Source: Cyanobacteriota bacterium (GTDB lineage Bacteria > Cyanobacteriota > Cyanobacteriia > Phormidesmidales > Phormidesmidaceae). Taken from it: a DNA stretch of 5,244 nucleotides. The number at the start of each line of letters is the position of its first letter. The first letter of the stretch is position 1. The notes beneath the pieces are model-generated. The model was not told the origin of the DNA, did no database searches, and worked only from the letters and a program-made list of their open reading frames with translations. The translations under genes were made by a program, and so were the position numbers. Of this stretch, positions 1 through 4,848 are shown piece by piece. The stretch covers positions 1 through 5,244 of the forward strand of contig JAQCHG010000177.1 in NCBI GenBank assembly GCA_027619675.1. Reading direction: 5' to 3'.

Positions 1-590
1 TGGGTTTTGTCCACCACCGCCTGGAGATCCTGGCGGGTTTGGGTGGCGTCCTCTTGCCAAAACTCGGCGGCGCGATCGGGCAGGCCCGCGCTGTATTGGG
101 GCGCATCCACGAGGGCCGCGTGGTGCACCATCATCCGCTTGCGCCCCGCACTCACCACCGACTCGGGTTTGAACAGATACACCCCCTCGGTCAGCCCCTG
201 CCAGCCGGGGGCCATGAACAGGTATTGGGCGATCGCCCCCGTCTGGCGATCGAAACAAAAGTCCACCAGTCGGCCAATGCGGTTCCCTACATCCGTCCAA
301 ATTTCCTGGCCATCCAGGGGGATCGCCGCATCAAACCGTTCAGAAATTGCACCGCTGCCCTGCTTCACCACAATGCTGTCGTCGCCGATCGCCTCAATGT
401 TGACCCAGGGCACCGGCAGCCGTTCACGCCCCATGAAGCCGGATTTACAAACAATGCCTTCCACCTGATGGGTTTGCACATCCACCACCAAGTGGGCCAC
501 ATGCCCCACCTCTTCTGTGGTAGCCACGTCAATCACTAGGCGATCGTAGAGTTCACGATGGCGCAAGACGGTCTTGGCATCAGCAGACAT
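1..590 (-). CDS. PRC-barrel domain protein with two PRC-barrel repeats (3' end cut by the window edge)
   Basis: Starting from the ATG at 590, the reverse strand stays open to the left edge and gives 196 residues. Two PRC-barrel-like repeats can be recognised. The first is about residues 10-78 (LRHRELYDRLVI, then VEGIVCKSGFMGRERLPVPW, then IEAIGDDSIVV). The second is about residues 88-160 (IWTDVGNRIGRLVDFCFD, then GAIAQYLF, then GVYLFKPESVVSAGRKRMMV). PRC-barrels are small beta-barrels found in photosynthetic reaction-centre H subunits and in RimM, and proteins with paired PRC domains are common in cyanobacteria, mostly without known function. The last visible part (residues 170-196) is charged and Gln-rich, probably the start of a helical C-terminal tail outside the window. 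No signal peptide or membrane segment is visible. The gene begins 11 nt after the synthase-like gene, so the two are probably co-transcribed. Family assignment is firm; the role is unknown. Confidence 0.85.
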   Translation of the reverse strand, partial: MSADAKTVLRHRELYDRLVIDVATTEEVGHVAHLVVDVQTHQVEGIVCKSGFMGRERLPVPWVNIEAIGDDSIVVKQGSGAISERFDAAIPLDGQEIWTDVGNRIGRLVDFCFDRQTGAIAQYLFMAPGWQGLTEGVYLFKPESVVSAGRKRMMVHHAALVDAPQYSAGLPDRAAEFWQEDATQTRQDLQAVVDKT

Positions 591-599
591 GATCGGTGA

Positions 600-603
600 C
601 CTC
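600..603 (-). promoter_or_regulatory. Shine-Dalgarno GAGG for the PRC-barrel gene, overlapping the upstream stop codon
   Basis: On the reverse strand GAGG lies 9 nt before the ATG at 590. It overlaps the TGA (602-604) that ends the synthase-like gene. This fixes the PRC-barrel start and suggests translational coupling of the pair. Confidence 0.6.
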
Positions 604-1639
604 ACAGGAAACGCTCTATGGCTATCCTAGACCAGCAAAAGCCAGCCTCAGGTGCCCCGGTGAACTCCGTCAGGGCCTGGGGATAGCGAAAGCGCTGATG
701 CCAATCCAGCAGGGTGGGACATCCCAGACGCCGCTGATATTGCAGATCCACAGCCACCTGCTGCCAATGGCAGGGGGCAAAGGCCGCAAAGTTGTAGTGG
801 CAAGTCGCCATCACCGCCTCGATGCGTTGGTAGCGATGGAGAAACCACAGAATCAACGCCTGCCAAGCGGGATGCATGGGGTCTGAGCGCAAAAATGGCA
901 CCGTGCGGCGACGCAATTGGGGCAGATAGTCTTGGAACCAAAAGGCCATCAAGGGCTGATACCCCGGCTGATCAAAGCAGGTGCGATTCAGGATGTCTGC
1001 GGTGGTGAGGCCAAATTCCCGCAGCACCTCCTGGGGAAAATAACAAATGCCCTGGCGGGTGTCCTCGTCGAGGTCCCGCAGGATGTTGTAGCACTGGTCT
1101 ACCATGCCAAAGGGTCGGGCGATCGCCCGCTGGGCGGGGGTCAAATGGGGCAAAAATTGAAAGCAAGCCCCCGCCAAGTGATCGAGCATGGCTTCATAAT
1201 CCGCCAAGGTTTCAAGGGTGAGGTGGGGCCGATGGTATTGGGCGATCGCCGCCACATATTCTTGCCAACCCGTAATTTCTAGGGCGTGGTCAGGGGCCTG
1301 ATCCCCGGCAAACCAAGTCTGGTGGATGTCTGCCAACACCGGCCAAGGGGCGGGCTCCCCCAGGGGTTGCTCCGGTTGCTGACCTGTGGCGACCAAGGTT
1401 TGCCAAGCCGCCTGAAAGGCAGCAAAGTCAGTGCCGCCCACCTGCACAATGTGATCCTGCTCTGCCAAACGATCAAGCCAGCGAATCCAGTGAAACCGCT
1501 GGAACCAAGGTTGATGCATGGCAGCGGGTAGGGCCATCAACCACAGCCCGTTATCCTCATCCTTAAGGCCATCATCTGCGATCGCGTGGTGGTCGGAAGA
1601 GGCGACCTGAGCAGCCACCTGCGAAGCCATGATCTTCAT
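602..1639 (-). CDS. Squalene/phytoene synthase-family protein with an altered first aspartate motif
   Basis: The protein is 345 residues and all-helical in character. The second aspartate-rich region of trans-isoprenyl-diphosphate head-to-head synthases is clear at residues 177-211: F-G-M, Q182, N185-I-L-R188-D189-L-D-E-D193, G197, Y200, P202-Q-E and FGL. This matches the family pattern QxxNxxRDxxEDxxxGxxYxPxxxxxxFGL. The upstream helix with YHRPHLTLETLADYEAML (about 135-152) sits where family members have the RY/substrate-contact helix. The first motif, normally DDxxDE, seems to be D56-R-L-A-E60, within WIRWLDRLAEQ, so its second and last aspartates are replaced. Squalene and phytoene synthases condense two C15 or C20 diphosphates; with this change the reaction here is uncertain. 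The ATG at 1639 has AGGA 4 nt upstream; a second ATG at 1630 (13 nt from the AGGA) is the alternative. The first 30 residues are low in structure and may be dispensable. No signal peptide or membrane helix is obvious. It leads the PRC-barrel gene by 11 nt. A non-catalytic or different-substrate paralogue is quite possible. Confidence 0.8.
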   Translation of the reverse strand: MKIMASQVAAQVASSDHHAIADDGLKDEDNGLWLMALPAAMHQPWFQRFHWIRWLDRLAEQDHIVQVGGTDFAAFQAAWQTLVATGQQPEQPLGEPAPWPVLADIHQTWFAGDQAPDHALEITGWQEYVAAIAQYHRPHLTLETLADYEAMLDHLAGACFQFLPHLTPAQRAIARPFGMVDQCYNILRDLDEDTRQGICYFPQEVLREFGLTTADILNRTCFDQPGYQPLMAFWFQDYLPQLRRRTVPFLRSDPMHPAWQALILWFLHRYQRIEAVMATCHYNFAAFAPCHWQQVAVDLQYQRRLGCPTLLDWHQRFRYPQALTEFTGAPEAGFCWSRIAIERFL

Positions 1640-1735
1640 ATTTTCCTGTAGATACCCCTAATGTGGATGGGAAACGCTGCCTCCTCCCGAGTGCAGGGCA
1701 ATGGCTCAGCCGCAGGACAGCCCCAGGCCACCAAC

Positions 1736-1763
1736 ATCGGAACCAGTCCCACCCTGGTCCGAT
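1736..1763 (-). repeat. Bulged inverted repeat in the presumed leader of the synthase-like gene
   Basis: The arms at 1736-1746 and 1754-1763 are complementary over 10 base pairs with a single unpaired A, and enclose a 7-nt loop (1747-1753). It lies about 100 nt before the start of the leftward gene, so it would form in that gene's 5' leader if transcription starts further upstream. It could be a leader hairpin or, as DNA, a repressor operator. A competing pairing, CCGATA (1759-1764) with TATCGG (1784-1789), uses part of the same arm. Confidence 0.5.
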
Positions 1764-1891
1764 ACCCGCAATGGATACCCAGATATCGGTCAGCCCACCT
1801 CACCCTTTCACTCGTAACATAGTCATTTAGAATTCGGACTAGGGGAATCACCCTCATCCGCCCCTGAATCCCCCCAGTATCAGGCCATTAG

Positions 1892-1919
1892 CCCCCAGCC
1901 AAAGAGGGCTGAGGTGGGG
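1892..1919. repeat. Hairpin upstream of the candidate NtcA box
   Basis: CAGCC (1896-1900) pairs with GGCTG (1907-1911) around a 6-nt loop. CCCC (1892-1895) can extend the stem with GGGG (1916-1919) if AGGT is bulged out. There is no T-run on either side, so it is not a convincing terminator. It may be an intergenic repeat or part of the promoter's upstream region. Confidence 0.35.
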
Positions 1920-1937
1920 TCAACAGATCGATCTACG

Positions 1938-1980
1938 GTAGAAAACGATACCTTCAACGATTCATCGGGCACCCTAGGCT
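1938..1980 (+). promoter_or_regulatory. Candidate NtcA-activated promoter (GTA-N8-TAC plus TAN3T)
   Basis: GTA (1938-1940) and TAC (1949-1951) are separated by exactly 8 nt (GAAAACGA), and the palindrome extends by one base each side to GGTA...TACC. TAGGCT (1975-1980), a TAN3T -10 box, follows after 23 nt. NtcA is the CRP-family nitrogen regulator of cyanobacteria; it binds GTAN8TAC, typically about 22 nt upstream of TAN3T, in place of a -35 box. The layout points rightward, towards the binding-protein gene, with transcription expected near 1987 and a leader of about 245 nt. On the other strand no TAN3T is found at the right distance. The match is by eye only. Confidence 0.5.
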
Positions 1981-1984
1981 AACT

Positions 1985-2128
1985 GGGAAATCTTTCCCCT
2001 ACTGATGGCTCGTCCCGCTACCCGCCGAGGGGTGGCCTAGCGATGGGATTGCATCCGATCCCCAATCCTCCACCCAGGACAGGCGGTAGAGACTGTCCCC
2101 GTGGGGGGTTGTTGCCCGTAGGGGTAAC
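1985..2128 (+). other. Hairpin-rich leader between the candidate promoter and the binding-protein gene
   Basis: Five inverted repeats follow one another without overlap. They are GGGAAA/TTTCCC (1985-1998, tiny loop); CGCTA+CCC with GGG+TAGCG (2016-2042, bulge TGGCC); GGGAT/ATCCC (2045-2062); GGACAG/CTGTCC (2077-2082 with 2093-2098, 10-nt loop); and GTTGCCC/GGGTAAC (2111-2117 with 2122-2128, loop GTAG, one G-U pair). All lie downstream of the predicted start of transcription, so they would form in the 5' leader. No known riboswitch family was recognised. A stretch this GC-rich yields some hairpins by chance, so a functional structured RNA is only a possibility. Confidence 0.35.
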
Positions 2129-2232
2129 CGCTATCTTTGCAAAGGCATGGGGGACTGTTAGCTTGTAAGCAATCGTCTCGCGACCCGTCGTCAGAACACT
2201 ATCCCGTGCTATCAGGGAAATCAGAGCTTTTT

Positions 2233-2973
2233 GTGAACAATTCGCCAAGCGTGCAAACCGTCGTTGATGCCATCACTATCGAACCGGGCCAGCTTCGCAT
2301 TGCGACCAGCAATATCGAAGCCCGCCCCATGAGCTTTGTGGATGGGGGCGAACGTCTGGGATATGAACCAGCCGTGGCTCGGGCCGTCTGCGATCGCCTC
2401 GGGCTAGAACCTGTATGGTGCCCGATGCCGCTCCAGCGGTTTTATCCAGAACTCAGCAAAGGCGACTACGACGTGGTGTGGTTTAACCAAGCCATCACTC
2501 AAGAACGGCGGGCCTGGGCCGACTTTACCCGGCCCTATGGCCGCTTTGATACGGCGGTGCTGGTGCGAGAAGACAGCTCCATTTTTGAGCGCAGCGATTT
2601 AAGCCAGCGCCGGGTGGGGATTTTGGCAGGTAGCCCCAACCACCAGGTCACAGAAATCTTTCCCCCCGACGTGGAAATCCATCCCTTCGACTGTAGCGAC
2701 CACGTTCCCCAAACCATGCTGGCGGCCCTGCGCCAGGGCGAGATTGATGCCATTGTCGAAGATGAGCTGGTGTTGATGGCGGCGGAAGCCCAGGATCATG
2801 CCTTTCGCGTCGCCTTTCAAATCCCGACCCAGCGACCCTTTGGGGTGGGCGTCCTCCCCGGCAACCGAGAGTTGCTAGACGCGCTGAATGACACCCTCAA
2901 TGGATTGCTCACCGACGGTACCCTGGCCAAGCTCTGGGGACAGTGGATCCCCTACAAGCCTTACCCCTTTTAG
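2233..2973 (+). CDS. Amino-acid-type substrate-binding protein (SBP fold, family 3) without a signal peptide
   Basis: The product is 246 residues and matches the periplasmic binding-protein family 3 (PF00497) along its length. Residues 20-35 (QLRIATSN...RPMSF) correspond to the usual LRVGT...PPFSF opening. G43-Y-E and the following AVARAVCDRLGLE match the G[FY]E.D.A.A.A...G helix. D80-VVWFNQAIT-QER92 then DFTRPY match the D.v..g.tiT.eR...dFs.PY block, whose arginine usually holds the ligand carboxylate. LRQGEIDAIVED matches the second-lobe strand. The start is GTG at 2233, with AGAG 6 nt upstream; GTG 2251 is an alternative. An open frame runs back to a TTG at 2137, but that 32-residue extension has no hydrophobic core. 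No version carries a Sec, Tat or lipoprotein signal, so the protein is probably cytoplasmic, which is unusual for this fold. No permease or ATPase gene is adjacent. It precedes the acetyltransferase by 3 nt. Ligand unknown. Confidence 0.8.
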   Translation: MNNSPSVQTVVDAITIEPGQLRIATSNIEARPMSFVDGGERLGYEPAVARAVCDRLGLEPVWCPMPLQRFYPELSKGDYDVVWFNQAITQERRAWADFTRPYGRFDTAVLVREDSSIFERSDLSQRRVGILAGSPNHQVTEIFPPDVEIHPFDCSDHVPQTMLAALRQGEIDAIVEDELVLMAAEAQDHAFRVAFQIPTQRPFGVGVLPGNRELLDALNDTLNGLLTDGTLAKLWGQWIPYKPYPF

Positions 2974-2976
2974 GCC

Positions 2977-3510
2977 ATGGCGATCGCGGCCATTACCCTA
3001 CGGCCCACCACGGCGGCGGACCTGATGTTTGTGCGGGCGGCGGAGCAGGCGGCGGACAACGCCCAATACATTCGCCAATGGTCCCCAGAGCGCCATCTCC
3101 AGGCGTGCCACAGTGATGATGAGCGCCACTGGATTGTAGTGGCAGAGAACGACCAGGCAGTCGGCTACGTGATCTTGATGCATGTGCAGGATGCCGACGA
3201 TAACCTGCACCTGAAGCGAATTGTGATTGCCGAAAAGGGCCGGGGCTATGGACGGGCAACCCTAGAAGCGGTGCTGGCGATCGCCTTTGGGGACCTCCAG
3301 GCCCATCGGGTGTGGCTAGATGTGATGACCCACAACCGTCGCGCCCGCCACCTCTATGAGTCCGTAGGCTTTGTGTGGGAAGGCTGCTTCCGAGAGGCGG
3401 CCAAAACGCCCCAGGGCTACGCATCCATGGATGTGATGGGGATTTTGCGCCCAGAGTTTATGGCGCGGCAGCAGCCCCAGGGCCACCCCCAGCCAGCACC
3501 CAAAGGATGA
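2977..3510 (+). CDS. GNAT-family N-acetyltransferase (RimI/RimJ-like)
   Basis: The product is 177 residues, normal for a single GNAT domain. It transfers an acetyl group from acetyl-CoA to an amine. The opening ITLRPTTAADL (6-16) is typical of the RimJ/RimL group. Strand 4 and the pyrophosphate loop are seen at 78-100 (HLKRIVIAEKGRGYGRATL), where K87-G-R-G-Y-G92 fits the Q/RxxGxG/A loop except for Lys in first place. VWLDVMTHNRRARHLYESVGF (about 112-132) carries the usual N120 and Y127, the latter being the common general acid. The tail after about 160 is rich in Gln and Pro and looks disordered. The ATG is 3 nt after the upstream TAG with only a poor ribosome-binding site, so translation is probably coupled. 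The substrate could be a protein N-terminus, an amino acid, a polyamine or an antibiotic; sequence does not tell. Confidence 0.9.
   Translation: MAIAAITLRPTTAADLMFVRAAEQAADNAQYIRQWSPERHLQACHSDDERHWIVVAENDQAVGYVILMHVQDADDNLHLKRIVIAEKGRGYGRATLEAVLAIAFGDLQAHRVWLDVMTHNRRARHLYESVGFVWEGCFREAAKTPQGYASMDVMGILRPEFMARQQPQGHPQPAPKG
3502..3507 (+). promoter_or_regulatory. Shine-Dalgarno AAAGGA that selects the flavoprotein start
   Basis: AAAGGA ends 8 nt before the ATG at 3516. The in-frame ATG at 3507 (an ATGA overlap with the acetyltransferase stop) lies directly on this site and would have no spacer. The site therefore favours 3516, and it sits inside the last codons of the acetyltransferase gene. 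Confidence 0.65.
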
Positions 3511-3515
3511 GTCGG

Positions 3516-4775
3516 ATGGAGATCATCGTGGTGGGGGGCGGGGCGGCAGGTTGCTTTGGGGCGATCGCGGCGGCAGAGGCCGCCCCCCAGGCCCAAATCA
3601 CCCTCCTAGAGGCCGCCCCGGCTCCTTTGGGGAAGGTGAAAATTTCTGGCGGTGGCCGCTGCAATGTCACCCACCACTGTTTTGATCCCGCCCTACTGGT
3701 GCAGCACTATCCCCGAGGGGGCAAGGCCCTGCGGGGACCCCTGACCCGCTTTCAACCCCGCGATACGGTGGCCTGGTTTGATCAGCGGGGGGTCCGGCTT
3801 AAGGTCGAGGGGGATGGGCGCATGTTTCCCGTCACCGACGATTCCGCCACCATTCTGGATTGCCTCCTGGGGGAAGCCCAACGGCTGGGGATCACCCTCA
3901 GAACCCGCTGCCCCGTGCAGGCGATCGCCCCCCTCGGGGATCCCGCCGCCGCCCCCTTTCGCGTCACCCTGCGCTCAGGAGAAAGCTTGAGGTGCGATCG
4001 CCTGCTGCTGGCCACGGGCAGCAGCCCCCAGGGACACCGCCTAGCCCAGGCCTTAGGACACACCCTGATCCCCCCGGTGCCCTCCCTCTTTACCTTTAAC
4101 GTGCGGGACAAAGCCCTCCAGGCCCTGGCGGGGGTCGCGATGGATCCCGTCGCGGTGAAGCTGACGGTGACGGGGGCCAAGCCCCTAAGCCAAACCGGGC
4201 CACTGCTGATCCCCCATTGGGGCCTGAGTGGCCCCGCCGTGCTGAAACTATCGGCCTGGGGGGCACGGTTGCTCTACGACCAGGGCTATCGGGCCGAGCT
4301 GACGGTGAATTGGCTACCGGGGCAGCCCCTAGAGGCCCTGGGGGATCATCTGCAAACCCTACGACAAACGGCCCCCAAGCGGGCGATCGCCCGTCAGTCC
4401 CCAGTTCCTATCCCCCGGCGGCTGTGGCAATATCTGGTGGCGCGATCGGGCTTAGCTGCCGACCTGACCTGGGCCAATTTGCCCAAAGTGGGCCTCCATC
4501 GCCTACTGGAAGAACTGCACCGGGGCCGCTACCCGGTGGCGGGCAAAGGGGCATTTAAGGAAGAATTTGTCACCTGCGGCGGCGTGAAGTTGGCGGAGGT
4601 GGACTTTAAAACCATGGCCAGCCGCCGTTGCCCCGGCCTCTTTTTAGCGGGGGAACTGCTGGACATTGACGGGGTCACCGGGGGCTTTAACTTTCAAAGC
4701 GCCTGGACCACGGGCTGGCTGGCTGGGCAGGCCCTCGGGTCCACGTCCCCCCAGCCAGCATCGGGGGGATCCTAG
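3516..4775 (+). CDS. BaiN/HI0933-family NAD(P)/FAD-dependent oxidoreductase
   Basis: The product is 419 residues, the usual size of this family (often labelled HI0933-like, YhiN/BaiN, or aminoacetone oxidase-family FAD-binding enzyme). The N-terminal Rossmann FAD site is V6-G-G-G-A-A-G12, with E32 at the end of strand 2 to hold the ribose. The family signature follows at 39-53: GKVKISGGGRCNVTH. LLLATGS is the second FAD-contact segment, and PHWGLSGPAVLKLS the middle-domain signature. The C-terminal FAD block is TCGGV (353-357), TMASR (366-370) and G379-ELLDIDGVTGG-FNFQSAW, all expected. No signal peptide or membrane helix is present, so it is a soluble flavoprotein. Its substrate is not known from sequence; some relatives reduce bile-acid intermediates, and many have no assigned role. 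The start at 3516 is chosen for its ribosome-binding site; a longer frame opens at GTG 3375 but lies inside the acetyltransferase gene. It is last in the rightward cluster. The final residues (STSPQPASGGS) look like a loose tail. Confidence 0.92.
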   Translation: MEIIVVGGGAAGCFGAIAAAEAAPQAQITLLEAAPAPLGKVKISGGGRCNVTHHCFDPALLVQHYPRGGKALRGPLTRFQPRDTVAWFDQRGVRLKVEGDGRMFPVTDDSATILDCLLGEAQRLGITLRTRCPVQAIAPLGDPAAAPFRVTLRSGESLRCDRLLLATGSSPQGHRLAQALGHTLIPPVPSLFTFNVRDKALQALAGVAMDPVAVKLTVTGAKPLSQTGPLLIPHWGLSGPAVLKLSAWGARLLYDQGYRAELTVNWLPGQPLEALGDHLQTLRQTAPKRAIARQSPVPIPRRLWQYLVARSGLAADLTWANLPKVGLHRLLEELHRGRYPVAGKGAFKEEFVTCGGVKLAEVDFKTMASRRCPGLFLAGELLDIDGVTGGFNFQSAWTTGWLAGQALGSTSPQPASGGS

Positions 4776-4804
4776 AGACAGAGGGAGCATCCCTTAAGGT
4801 CTGT

Positions 4805-4831
4805 CATCCAGGACTGCGAGAGTCCTGGATG
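4805..4831. terminator. Perfect 11-bp hairpin between convergent genes
   Basis: The arms 4805-4815 (CATCCAGGACT) and 4821-4831 are perfectly complementary, with a 5-nt loop GCGAG. It lies 29 nt after the flavoprotein stop and 17 nt after the stop of the leftward thioredoxin-fold gene, where a shared bidirectional terminator would be placed. No T-run follows on either strand, so it is not a textbook intrinsic terminator. It may instead block readthrough or stabilise both mRNA ends. Confidence 0.6.
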
Positions 4832-4848
4832 GGCAACGGTTACCACCC

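Larger units (their letters stand above)
1640..2232. other. Long divergent intergenic region rich in inverted repeats
   Basis: This stretch of about 590 nt separates the left-hand minus-strand pair from the right-hand plus-strand cluster, so it should hold promoters for both. Going from left to right it contains a bulged 10-bp hairpin (1736-1763), a short direct repeat GATACCC (1761-1767 and 1774-1780), a hairpin (1892-1919), a 10-nt palindrome AGATCGATCT (1925-1934), a candidate NtcA promoter (1938-1980), and then a row of hairpins (1985-2128). I see no tRNA, no rRNA and no convincing riboswitch family. No convincing -35/-10 pair was found for the leftward genes; TATGTT on the reverse strand at 1821-1816 is only a weak -10 candidate with no -35. 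Confidence 0.7.

Noticed and set aside
39..539. Long plus-strand frames opposite the PRC-barrel gene
   Set aside because: Their sequence is His-, Pro- and Arg-rich with no known domain, while the reverse strand gives a clean PRC-barrel protein.
1670..1770. Faint resemblance of the reverse strand to cobalamin riboswitch core boxes (a GGGCTGTCCTGC-like segment followed by CGGGAGGAGGCAGC)
   Set aside because: The conserved GGGAA...GGTG...CC part and the GCCACTG box are not present in proper order, and the downstream genes have no link with cobalamin.
1636..1857. A 73-codon minus-strand frame whose stop overlaps the ATG of the synthase-like gene (ATGA)
   Set aside because: No recognisable domain, mixed composition and no clear ribosome site. 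It lies across the hairpins of the presumed leader, so it is more likely an open frame by chance in GC-rich DNA.
2137..2164. A sigma70-like pair TTGCAA (2137) and TAGCTT (2159) before the binding-protein gene
   Set aside because: The -10 matches only three of six positions and the spacing is 16 nt. The NtcA-type arrangement upstream is better supported.
2137..2232. N-terminal extension of the binding protein from a TTG, with a LLAC segment resembling a lipobox
   Set aside because: There is no positively charged start plus hydrophobic core before the cysteine, which is only the tenth residue, and no ribosome site. Similarity to the family begins only after the GTG at 2233.
3375..3515. Upstream extension of the flavoprotein frame to a GTG at 3375
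   Set aside because: It lies fully within the acetyltransferase gene, adds 47 residues of low-complexity sequence before the FAD-binding strand, and the start at 3516 has a proper ribosome-binding site.
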